Shown here piece by piece: positions 22,801 through 64,000 of a stretch of DNA of 64,000 bases. The notes under the pieces were generated by a model. That model searched no databases and was not told where the DNA came from. It saw only the letters and a program-made list of their open reading frames with translations. Origin of the DNA: Macrocystis pyrifera (Eukaryota > Sar > Phaeophyceae > Laminariales > Laminariaceae); NCBI GenBank assembly GCA_031763025.1, contig JASSKH010000024.1:8145023-8209022 (forward strand), given 5' to 3'. Numbering within the stretch: the first letter of the stretch is position 1; each line of letters begins with the position of its first letter. Both the position numbers and the translations under genes were made by a program.

Positions 22801-23839
22801 GGACGGCGGGGGGACGGGGGGGAGAGGATGCGTCGCAAACTTCGGGTTTCAATAGCGAGTATGTCGGCGGTAGCTGCGGTCGGGGTGAATGTCGTAAGCG
22901 ATACGTATCGTATTAATTGTGTCGTGGCTCTTGCACGGTGTGACTTGTTTCTTGTTTCTTTCTGGTTGTTTTTTTTTTTTCGGGTGCTTTGGGAGAGAGC
23001 TTCCATTTCACCGTTGGCAAAACTTGCAAATTTCGGCGAGGTTTTTTTCAAGTTTTTTTTTGCGCTTCCCGCATCGGCCGGTGTGTAAGAGCTCTCTCGC
23101 TCTCCCATTGGCCAGCCATCCGGCATATGATTAGTCGTATTTAATTTATAGTGGTTTCGAGCGCATACGGTGCAGTCCTTCGGCACAACAGCTCTGCAGC
23201 AGCAGCAGTACCGTAGCAGCTCTGAGCAGCAGTACCGTACGTAGTTCTGAGTAGCAGTAGTAGCAGCAGTAGAAACAGTAGCAGTAGTAGCGGGAGGGCT
23301 GTACGTATAGACCTTGGCCCAGCTTCAACACAAGTGGTTGAACTGTACGTGACTTTAATAACAATGAAACCCTAACCCCGAACGCCTGGATTTTTCTCGG
23401 AACTATATTATATGAAATGAGAGAGTAAAGGCCGGTACTGATTATCGCAGAGCTGTTTTTTTTCCAGATTTTTCAGATTTTCTCGATTTGTGGATTTTTT
23501 ATCAAGACAAGGAGGCGTTCTGTCACAATTTGTGAATTTTAACAGGGAGGCAAAATGGTAGGAACGCTGAATATGACGTATACTGGCATGCGTATATTTG
23601 GGAAAAAAAAAAAAATCCGGAAATTCTGGAAGAAACAAAAACTGTGCGAAAACTAAAATCTGGGAAAATTGTTTTTTTTTTTGGGGGGGAAAAAAATCTT
23701 CGATAAGAGCGGCCCTTAACACAGTAGTAGTAGTGTGGACTATATGAACGTTTTTGAGAAGCTGGGTATGCAAGTTGTAAGCACTCGTATACCTACCGTG
23801 TGATGGAGTGCCAAAATTCTTGCGTGGCGTTAATAGTTA

Positions 23840-24085
23840 TACACTTCGGATAGATCATGATCTACAGATAGATCATCTGGTTCCTCGCCTGTCCTTGTTG
23901 CGCACAATCTGCATAGAGTACAGATCCGACCCAGGAAACACGTGCTAGATCGTGGAGAGATTTCACGGGTCTCACCTGGCAACATGGAGCTAGATCATAC
24001 AAGATCCGGGATAGGTGTATCTGCCTTGAAATATCTAGATATTCAAGTGATCTGTAGATGATCTGTTCGAGGTGTGCAATAGTTC
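23840..24085. repeat. Family R element
   Basis: GATCATCTGGTTCCTCGCC, AGATCCGACCCAGGAAACAC, CTGGCAACATGAGCTAGATC-like blocks in order, ending GTTCGAGGTGTGCAATAG. Confidence 0.7.
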
Positions 24086-24372
24086 TGTATGACTTGGACG
24101 GCATTTTTCTGCTGATTCAGCGCGTTTGATGTGGTATAAGCTAATCTGTCTGTTGGCGGCTTCATCTTGGCCCGCCAAGGCCTCTTTATATACTAATTTG
24201 TATATGCTGAGTTTCGTGTAGGCTGTCCATCAAGCGGCGAGAGTGCGGTCAAACGACATATGCTATCTTTAAGCACAGTATATATACATATGTTTCCTGA
24301 CTGTAAAAGGCGAACATGCCAGGGAAGGGTAACCTATCTACGATCTAACGCACACGTATGGGTTTCCCCCCC

Positions 24373-24549
24373 CCCCCCTCCCCCCCATCATACGACTATG
24401 GCCATGCATAATATCGAGACCCCCCCCCCCCCCCCCCCCCCCTGGTGAAAACCTGACGTGCTCCGTCCCGGCATTGTCGAGATGTGAGGGTCTATGGTCA
24501 TATTCGACTACGGCCATGCATGATATCGGATACCCCCCCCCCCCCCCCC
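24373..24549 (+). repeat. Family P, three very short truncated copies in a row
   Basis: Units of about 45, 95 and 12 bases of the P 3' end separated by C runs, each ending in GAGACC, GATACC or similar plus C(n). Confidence 0.75.
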
Positions 24550-25535
24550 ATGAACATGGCTGGCACACTTTTTTCTTCCAAAACTTGACGTTTATTTCTA
24601 GCCTGCTTTTTTAAGTGACAACGGACTTGTATGTGTACATACTGTATGTAGGCTTCAGGGAAATGGACTACATAACGTGACAACACATGATGATGACGAT
24701 CAGCATCATCCTCATCGTGCCACATGTGTTTTGTTTTTTTTTCTTTTCTGTTGGTGCCCCGGAGAGCGAGAGGAACGCCCTGTGTCCAAACTTCCTTCTT
24801 CTCTAGTTTTCGTTTCCCGGTTCAAACCCGATTCGTTTCTTCCATCTTAGTCGGGCCTGCCTCTGACCGTGCCGTCATCAAACGATGGTTTGCTCCGAGG
24901 ATGTAGGCACCTGAGTCTGGTATTGTCTCTCCCGAATCAGGTAGTAGTGCAGGAGTTGAACCCGCCAAAACCTCTCAATAATCTCCCCAGCTTGACTCAG
25001 TGCACGAGTCACCCTACCCATCTAGGGCGTTGGTCCGCAGCGTGCCGCACGTAGTATACTGTTGCTCCTGCTGTGAACCCTTTCACGTATCGTCGGAAAA
25101 ACCAGATCCCCGGTTCAATACACGATCTGCCAGCAGTAGTAGGGACATATATATTTTTCATACGCATGTATATTATGTATCTTGTGAGGAAAAATAAAAA
25201 CCGAAGCCGTGAGATCGAAAAATTACTCGGAACTCATCTTCGCGAGCTTGTTGTGAAAATTCGATCGCGCGTTGTACGGGGTGTGTACGTAGGCTTTCAG
25301 AGTTCTCTGTAAATTAGTACCTGGTACAGTTTTGAAAGCAACGGACATATATTACACCTGGTACTTATTTTACTGTGCAGAATGTACGATTTTCAGTCAC
25401 CGCACGTGCATCAAGACGTACGGCTCATTCTTATCGGAGAGCATTTTTTTTTTCCAGAATTTCCGAAGCTTGGAAATAACTGGAGATATGTATCAAGATA
25501 AGGAGGCGTTTAGTCACTCTCCGTGAAATTCACTA

Positions 25536-25640
25536 TTACGGGGGCACATAGTTAATAGGACCTATGGTACACATAAAAACCTATATATTTACCTATTTTT
25601 ACTAACAAAATTTGGTCCCGTTAACTATGGACCCCCGTAA
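25536..25640. repeat. MITE copy
   Basis: Inserted in an A/T-rich repeat that is also seen at 23450-23720; TA flanks intact. Confidence 0.88.
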
Positions 25641-25909
25641 TAGAAGCAAAAAAATCAGGTTTGTTAAATTTCAAGTATTTGGAAAAAAATATCAGGAAAA
25701 TCTAGAAGATTAAAAAATTGCGCGTAAAACAAAATGATGGGAAAAAAATGTGGAAAACAAAGCTCTCTCCGATAAGAATGACCCTATACGCAGCACGACC
25801 CCGAGCACCCGGCCTGAGTTGGACCTGTGCTGACCCTATAGAGTGCAACATCTACAGGGAACATGCCGTAGCCGCATTGAGGTTCGTCGCCTTTGTGACA
25901 TGCTTGGTA

Positions 25910-26134
25910 TCACGGGGGACCATAGCAAATAGGACCTACGATACACACAAAAACCTACATATTTCCTTATTTTTACTATCGGGGGTCCATAGTTAATGGG
26001 ACCTGTGGTGTACATAAAAACCTATATATTTCCCTATTTTTACTAACAATATTTGGTCCTATTTACTATGGTCCCTCGTAATAGTGCAATATTTGGTCCT
26101 ATTTACTAATTACTACGAGTACGGTCCCCCGTAA
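25910..26134. repeat. MITE copy interrupted by a second MITE (outer)
   Basis: Outer element split after TTTTTAC-TA. It resumes at CAATATTTGGTCC and ends ACGGTCCCCCGTAA at 26134. Confidence 0.85.
25979..26081. repeat. MITE copy (inner, nested)
   Basis: Complete element inside the outer one, with TA on each side. Confidence 0.87.
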
Positions 26135-26599
26135 TAGGTATTCATAGCGATTTCCTTGCCTTTTGAAACTGTACATCACCGGCATAACGCCCGATCGAAT
26201 TATCACTATTGATACCTACCAGCTCTGAAGTGCGGTGGTAATACCTACTGAGCTATAGGAGGGGTAAATGATCGATCGATTACCCAGCCCGGGGCAATCC
26301 TTATATATATATACTCTGAACGGTGGGATCTTTGCGGCGGCGGAACCGTATACGTCAGTACGCTGACCTACCCGCCTTGTTTCATTACGTGGAGAGATGG
26401 ATAGGCAAGATAGGCACGAAAACAAATAGTTCAGGCACGCCTGTTTCAGAAACAGTAGTTCAGGAATTTTTTCAGGCATGCCTTGAAGGCTAGGACCTAC
26501 ACATCGACCCGTGCATCCGGTCCGTTCCATGGGTGCAGGGCCGACTGTTCCACACTAAAACCTAGTCGTCTTAGTCCGTTGGGCTATTGGTATTTTTTT

Positions 26600-26950
26600 A
26601 GGCATTTTGCTCATTCACACAAAACTACTTGAAACTAGTATAGGGTTTGTCTTGAGGCGCCGAAACGTTTTCAGGCACGTTTCACGCATTTTTTAAGGCA
26701 AATGCCTTAAGTAGGTAGGCACGTCAAAGGCAAAATAAGGCACGTCACATATGCCTACCTTTTTGCCTATCTCTATTGATTCACACAAAACTGCTCGAAA
26801 TTAGTATAGGGTTTGTCTGGGGGCCCCGACAAGGTTTCAGGCACGTCTCAAGCCTTTTTTATGGCAAAGGCCTTACATAGATAGGCACGTTTAGGGCAGA
26901 TTAAGGCACGTCAGGCGTAAGCCTATCTTGTGCGGCGTGCCTATCTCCGC
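26600..26950 (+). repeat. Tandem duplication, two ~175-bp units
   Basis: Both units run TTCACACAAAACTRCT, AGTATAGGGTTTGTC, TTTCAGGCACGT, AAGGCACGTCA and GCCTATCT. About 80% identical by eye; a related piece lies at 26390-26490. Confidence 0.75.
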
Positions 26951-27059
26951 ACACCTGAAAGCAAAGGCTAGGGCCTACCGACGAGCCACCAACACGCGGT
27001 TCCAATTTTTAGGGATCTAGAAGTATTTTTTCAGATATTCTTGACATGGGGAAATTCAC

Positions 27060-27180
27060 TCTTCGTTCAAAACCGATTTCATGGTGGACGCGAGATTCGA
27101 ATTCACGACCAACGACCTATGTCCTGCCGTATGATGCCATATGTTTGGTGAAAGGTTAACCGATCGCTTACCCAATCTAA
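27060..27180 (-). repeat. tRNA-like SINE unit, reverse, diverged
   Basis: Minus strand carries GGTAAGCGATCGGTTAACC and GTCGTGAATTCGAATCTCGC (B box-like). Confidence 0.35.
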
Positions 27181-27574
27181 GCCTTTTAACACAGTTACAG
27201 TAGTATCACACCAAGCTTGTGCAAAGATGTATGTATGTGTTCCGAGTAATTTGTCGATCTCACACTTTCGTTATATTCATGTATGCCCATCCCTGGATAT
27301 TTCTCTAGTTCTCTGGAAGACCTACTGCTTTAGATCGTATTCGCTGGGTGCCCGGACTGAGATCTGCATCTGGTCCCTGTGATCAAACGGGGCTCTTCTT
27401 GCGCACAACCATTACCATACAAGCAAGCTTGTGGGTTGTGATCTGTATGATAAACGCCTCTTCTCCTTCCTCAACATGGCACGCACAGCTGCCAATAAAT
27501 AATAATGCGAGTATATAGCTCATCATATCTATACCTACACCCGAGTACGTAGGATCCACCAACTAAATAAATTA

Positions 27575-27679
27575 TTACAGGGGGCCATAGTAAATAGGAC
27601 CAAATTTTGTTAGTAAAAATATGGAAATATACGGGTGTTTGCGGGCACCGTAGGTCCCATTAACTATAGTCCCTCGTAA
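27575..27679. repeat. MITE copy
   Basis: Left TTACAGGGGGCC, right AGTCCCTCGTAA. Confidence 0.87.
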
Positions 27680-27789
27680 TAGTGCTGCTTGTGGATATTC
27701 CTACAGCATAAACGTTGTGATCTGTACGTGATCTCTGTATACCATGCCCGAAAACTCCGCGGCTTTTCCTCCAGAATTTTTTTCATCCC

Positions 27790-28115
27790 ATTTTTTTAGT
27801 ATCTTCGCTCTTACTTTAATTATCTCTCCCTCTTATTACTAATGGTAATCGTAACCCAGATCCGGGGGTCGCATAGCATGATATTACGGGGGACCACAGT
27901 AAACAGGACCAAATACTGTTAGTAAAAATAAGAAAAAATATAGGTTTTTGGGTGTACCTTAGGCCCTATTGACTATGGTCACCCGTAATAGTATGATAGG
28001 CTCTCCTCCCCACTGCGCACGGTTCGTACCTTGTTTTTCGTTCTATTTTTTCGTCAGTCAGGGTATATCCTTCAGCCTTCCCATTCCTTCCCTCGTCGAC
28101 TCGCTCGCGTCGAAT
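27790..28115 (+). repeat. Family S copy split by a MITE
   Basis: GTAACCCAGATCCGG before the MITE and TTCCCTCGTCGACTCGCTC after it. Confidence 0.62.
27884..27988. repeat. MITE copy inserted in a family S element
   Basis: Family S sequence lies on both sides (AACCCAGATCCGGG before, CCCCACTGCGCACGG after). Confidence 0.85.
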
Positions 28116-28258
28116 CTGGGGGTTCGTGAGAGGAAAGACGATAGGGAGACGGTGACGTTTTTGTTTTTTTGAAACAACAACCATTACAGCAGTATTGTGA
28201 TTATGATACGATGAAATGTTGTGGGGAATGGGAATTTGGAAACGACAGGAAGAGAAGT

Positions 28259-28433
28259 GTATGAGGGATATTACTGATTTAACAAAGGATATTCGGTTTA
28301 TATAGGAACGGCATCTACGCTATATTGTCGGAAGGCAAGTATTTAATAAATGCTTGCCTTCCGACAATATAGCGTAGATGCCGTTCCTATATAAACCAAA
28401 TATCCTTCCGTAAATCAGTAGTATCCCTCATAC
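28259..28433. repeat. Near-perfect palindrome, arms ~87 bp
   Basis: Left arm GTATGAGGGATA...GTCGGAAGGCAAG, right arm the reverse complement, with a handful of mismatches and a centre ATTTAATAAAT. Single-arm relatives occur at 29930-30060 and 30700-30805, so it is an inverted duplicate of a dispersed unit. Confidence 0.9.
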
Positions 28434-28863
28434 GCTTATCTGCCAGTACTGTAGCTGGCAGCGAAGAAATAGGGCGAGTGGCTCAGACGTGTTGAAGAAG
28501 CGGCAGAGCAGTACATGAAGCGCTGGTTCGTTCAGGAGAAGGAGGATGTAGCGAAACGACGAGCGCTTGAGGTACAAAGTGCACAGCAACTTAATTGAGA
28601 CGCCGTTGGGCCCAAGGCCCGACGGGGGAGGAAGAGGAGAGCCGCGTTGAAGGAGGCGTAGAAACAGCAGCTCTAGGCTCCGGTTCAGAAAGTGAAGGCA
28701 CCCGCCGAAGCTTGGCGCTGGCCGTCTTTCTAGTTGAGAGGCCCGGTGACTATTCCCTAATGCTGTGTTACCTTCCGTTTTATTCGTTTGTTTGTTCTTC
28801 GTTTTGTTTTGTTGTGATGCTCTATTCCCTGCCGAGTTGATGGTACCCCCCCCCCCCCCCCCC

Positions 28864-29398
28864 ATTATATACGGGTTGGGTTGGCGTCGGTTGGCAACGT
28901 CACTGTAAAACATGCCGCTCACTACGTGAGCTAGACATCCAGGGTACCGTTTTTTTTTTTTTTTTTTTTTTTGCGGTCGCCCACAGCTGGTCGTCTAATT
29001 AGATCATTTGTGCGAAGTAAAGAACCTTCACTGTGCACAAGGGAATTGATCGTATCACGTAGTGTTCAAGGTAAGGCACCCAAGAGGCAGTTACGTAGTA
29101 CTCCCATTGCTGTCTCTGGAAGCGGCCACACCGGAAATTAAACTAACTCATTGAAGCTGTCATCCATATGCAAGTCCGCCTCACAGGCGGTTCTTAGTAG
29201 GATGCAGCTCACCCTTCATGCGACTCGCCGGACACCTCACGGCGCTTCGCGCTTGGTGCAAGCAGTGTCTGCCTAGTCAGTGAAAACCCGACATGCTCCG
29301 TCCCGGCATTGTAGGGATGCGAGGGTCTATGGTCATACGACTACGTCCATGCATGAGATCGAGTACATCTCTCCTATCGAGTACACTCCCCCCCCCGC
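28864..29398 (+). repeat. Family P, full-length copy
   Basis: Starts ATTATATACGGGTTGGG after C19 and ends GAGTACACTCCCCC. A T21 run sits after GGGTACCG, a length-variable site in all full copies. Confidence 0.88.
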
Positions 29399-29929
29399 CG
29401 CCCCTATTGTCCTACTGCCATTCTGCGTTGGCTGCGTCACCTTATTGGTTGACAGTTGTATTATTTGTGTGACCCTTCTTTGCTATTTTTTCTTTTCTGT
29501 TTTCCCATTTTTTTCCGATTTTTGTTGAAGTCGTGTTTTAGCCCCCCCCCCCTATTGGTCCGTCTGTCTCTGTCCTCTTTGTGTCGGTTGTGTCGTACTT
29601 GACACACCAACTGGACATATTAGGACTGCTCTCGTTTTTCTGTTTGTGGTTAGCTCTTTTTGTCTCTGCCCTCTTCTTGTGTTCTTGCCTTCCGTCTGGT
29701 CTTCTCGTGACGTCCTTATGTTGATCCATCAGCTGGACAGACACATCATACGACTGATCGTACCAGCGAATAGCAAACTTGTGTCCTCGGGACTCGGCTT
29801 GCGCCCTGAGTGCATGTTTGCTTCGTTATTCTTTCTTTTAGTTTGTTTCCGCTTTTTTTTTTTTTTTTTTTTTCGAATGTAGATATAATGGAACGTCGAC
29901 GAGGAATAGAATATACTATACTGGTAGCT

Positions 29930-30060
29930 AAAATGAAATGTTGTGAGGAATGGGAATTTGGAAACGACAGGCAGAGAAGTGTGTAAGGGATACTACTGAT
30001 TGAAGGAAGGATATTTGGTTTATATAGGAACGGCATCTGCGCTATTTTGTCAGAAGGCAA
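29930..30060 (+). repeat. Single-arm relative of the 28.3-kb palindrome
   Basis: GAAATGTTGTGAGGAATGGG to GCTATTTTGTCAGAAGGCAA, includes ~60 bases upstream that are also at 28210-28258. Confidence 0.8.
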
Positions 30061-30699
30061 GGATAATAATAATATATAATATTATACTACGTACGGAGGA
30101 TATATATGCTCTTGGTGTTACTTCGTTGTACGCGATACGGGATAGTATACCACAGGTCGTTATTAATACTACCATCTCCGTCACGGACTGGTATGGTACG
30201 GTGATACTACCGTTCGCACTATTTCGTACTTGTTTGTTTTACCCTGTCGAGATGCCTTTTTTGGTACACAGCCTGTTTTGTGACGACATGCGGGATTTCA
30301 GGGAGGAAGTGAGCTATTTTATTGTGAGAAAATCATCATCGAACGTTAGTATAGAAACAAACAAAATTATAGCGTCGTCGACCCGAGATAGCCCTTAAAC
30401 CTTGACCCGTTTAGGACCGCAGAACTGCCGGGAGGTATATAAGGGGCTGTGATGATGATGCAATTTAATGCCAGACCTGACGTATACGGCACACGCGCTT
30501 AAGGCCACGGGCGGAAACGAAAGAACTCTTGAATGCTCACATTTCTATATTGCCTCGGCCCTGAGTGGTAGATGCATGTTGTTGTACTGTACACTGTAGG
30601 TAAGACGCGTACGTACCAGCAGTAGTGTGATGGGTATGTGGGACGATAATCGAGTTCGACATAATTATCAAGTCACCATCATCAGTTGATATAGGAAAC

Positions 30700-30805
30700 G
30701 GCTGGCAGAGATGGCATACCGTATGAGGGATATACTACTGATTTACAGAAGGATATTTTCGGTTTATGTCGGAACGGCATCTACGCTATATTGTCGGAAG
30801 GCAAG
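30700..30805 (+). repeat. Single-arm relative of the 28.3-kb palindrome
   Basis: GTATGAGGGATATACTACTG to ATATTGTCGGAAGGCAAGC. Confidence 0.8.
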
Positions 30806-30936
30806 CATAGCTATGATCGATATTACATCACTACGAGGTACGAGTATACTGCCACTACTATACCCTTACTATAATAGTTACTACTACTACTGCTACTACT
30901 ACTACTACTATACTACTGCTACTACTACTACTACTA

Positions 30937-31046
30937 TTACGGGGGCCCATAGTTAATGGGACCAAATTTTAATAGTAAAAAAAGGTAAATACATAGGTTT
31001 TTTTGTGTGTACGATAGGTCCTATTAACTCGTATGGACCCCCGTAA
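30937..31046. repeat. MITE copy inside (CTA)n
   Basis: Sits in a CTA microsatellite, which offers many TA targets. Right end has a 4-base addition (AACTCGTATGG). Confidence 0.87.
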
Positions 31047-31078
31047 TACTACTACTACTACTACTGCTACTATTACTA

Positions 31079-31182
31079 TTACGGGGGTCTATAGTTAACA
31101 GGACCTATGGCATAGATAAAACCTATATATTTAGGTATTTTTACTAACAATATTTGATCCTGTTTACTATGGTCCCCCGTAA
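31079..31182. repeat. MITE copy inside (CTA)n
   Basis: Second insertion into the same CTA array; mixed subtype ends (TAGTTAACAGG left, TTTACTATGG right). Confidence 0.88.
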
Positions 31183-31211
31183 TACTACTACTACTACTAC
31201 TACTACTACTG

Positions 31212-31255
<44 letters not shown>

Positions 31256-31275
31256 GCTACTACTGCTACTACTAT

Positions 31276-31330
<55 letters not shown>

Positions 31331-31335
31331 GCTGC
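31183..31335. repeat. (CTA)n microsatellite
   Basis: About 50 CTA units with GCTA and TTA interruptions. It continues the array at 30885-31075 that hosts two MITEs. Confidence 0.95.
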
Positions 31336-32510
31336 TGTACGAAGCAATACGTGATTATGCTCCGATCCAGCCAATTGTAGCAATACGTGATTATACTCCG
31401 ATCCGGCGAAATGATGAGCTGTGGGACATTCAGGTCTGCGCGCCGAAATATCTGCAGCAGAATCCGTGTGTAGTATTCGTAAGGACACACTCGTGTGTAG
31501 ATACGTAACCAAAAATTCAAGATATATCATACCGACGAATTCCTCATTCCGACGGCACACAAAAAATAAACTACAGCCGTTTCGTCGGTAATATATATAT
31601 ATAACCGATTTTTTTTGTTTGGTTTTCCCGAACTAAAAAAAGATCAAAAATATGCGACACCCCTCCGACGTGATGATACGCCGCATGTTCTGCGATCTTA
31701 TTGCATCATGCACTGCTGCAGCATATACCACTGGAATTTAAACCCAAACGCCCACCCGGCCACGCACACGCAGCGCACACACGGCGCAAAATAAGCCATG
31801 CAGCTCCTATTTCAAGTTCGGGCGCACGCGGATCAACCAACCTGTTGTTCTCCGGAAACGTGGTCGAGTTTGCTGAGCGAGTAGTACAGCAGTTTCATTA
31901 CGTACCAGTAGTAGGGTGTGCTGCACTGCGAGCGACTACTACTTGTACGACAGCGGCAACAAACAGCGGCGACGTCGGGCTGCGCTAGGAGAGAGCTGGG
32001 AGTAAAGCCTTCAAGCTTTCTTCTCGTCATTTGAGTGGAGCTTTGGGTATACGATATACCTCTCGGTTATCGAACGCACGACGAGGGTTGTATTGAGCAG
32101 AAGGACGAGCAGCAGCAGCGACCGACTGACTGGCAGACTGCGGAGAGGACGCTTCGCATCAGGATTCCGTTGCCGTGGAGCAAGCAAGCAAAGCACATTC
32201 TCCCTCCCTGCGATCATCCCGTGGAGGGCTGCGTATGGACACAGCAACGTGCAGCAGCAGCAACAGCAGCAAGCAGTAAGCGAGCGAGCTATTGGCCTGA
32301 TCGACTGCAGAGGAAGCTCAATAAAGCAGATCCCATCCTCCGTGGAGCGAGCAAGCACACACACGCTCTGATCAACCTGCTACATCACATACCTGCAATA
32401 TACCCGGTGACACATTCATTCCGAGGCGTCCTCGTATATATACAACTTAAGAAGACGGGGAAGGTTTGACTGCGAGGCTGGTGCTGCAGTTGTGGCTCTG
32501 TCAGACAAAC

Positions 32511-64000
<31,490 letters not shown>

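Larger units (their letters stand above)
21847..32510. other. Intergenic repeat-rich interval
   Basis: No gene could be supported between the stop of the AAA ATPase gene and the proposed start of the kinase gene. It contains family E, P, R and S repeats, eight MITEs (one nested pair), an 87-bp-arm palindrome, a tandem 180-bp duplication and (CTA)n microsatellites. The last ~800 bases (31.7-32.5 kb) are repeat-poor and may hold the promoter and leader of the kinase gene; no core motif was identified with confidence. Confidence 0.45.

Noticed and set aside
31144-31560. Val- and Thr-rich ORFs
   Set aside because: Translations of the CTA microsatellite and a MITE.
32035-32469. 144-codon ORF upstream of the kinase start
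   Set aside because: No family-like sequence, no splice or ATG support; probably leader or chance.

Overview
This is nuclear DNA from a eukaryote with long spliced genes. GT-AG introns of 0.3 to about 8 kb separate small phase-compatible exons. Exon sequence is GC-rich with Ala/Gly/Pro/Gln/Ser runs, and intron and intergenic DNA is packed with short repeats. There is no operon, ribosome binding site, CRISPR array or bacterial mobile element. The style of long introns and low-complexity GC-rich exons suggests a stramenopile alga, possibly a brown alga. That is inference; a green alga is not excluded.

Two protein genes can be assembled, both on the + strand. Gene 1 (first exon near 0.7-1.0 kb, stop at 21846) has nine exons and encodes a membrane-anchored AAA ATPase of the Msp1/ATAD1 type. 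It has a long low-complexity N-terminus, a probable transmembrane segment, Walker A GPPGCGKT, Walker B IIFLDEAD, sensor ATNRP, an Arg-finger pair and a C-terminal helix. Exon joins are in phase throughout, except for one break at a run of eight G in exon 3. Gene 2 (ATG at 32511, running off the right edge) is a protein kinase of CAMK-like appearance. Its Gly-rich loop (GEGSFA) and VAVK lysine exons lie at 61-63 kb. Upstream lies a long N-terminal region spread over several exons that share the motif R-P-x-S-A eight times. Exons holding the rest of the kinase domain are beyond the window.

The rest is repeats. (i) At least 36 copies of a ~105-bp MITE with TTACGGGGG ends and TA target duplication; two are nested insertions at the same internal point. 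(ii) Family P, a ~550-bp 5'-truncated, poly(C)-tailed retroposon-like element, in about 20 copies, often head to tail. (iii) Family Q, a second poly(C)-tailed family ending in the same GAGTAC-C(n) terminus. (iv) Family R, GATC-rich elements next to which 9-bp, 11-bp and 24-bp satellites have grown. (v) Smaller families T, S, E and F, CCCGCGGGAA-rich elements, foldbacks and tRNA-derived SINE-like units. (vi) Microsatellites, including a 430-bp TACAG array and pure poly(C) runs of 114, 80 and 64 bases.

Layout: 1-0.7 kb unassigned; 0.7-21.8 kb gene 1, whose last intron alone is 7.8 kb of repeats; 21.8-32.5 kb intergenic repeats; 32.5-64 kb gene 2, with a repeat-filled ~16 kb stretch at 35.4-51.3 kb. 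The two genes are not evidently functionally linked.
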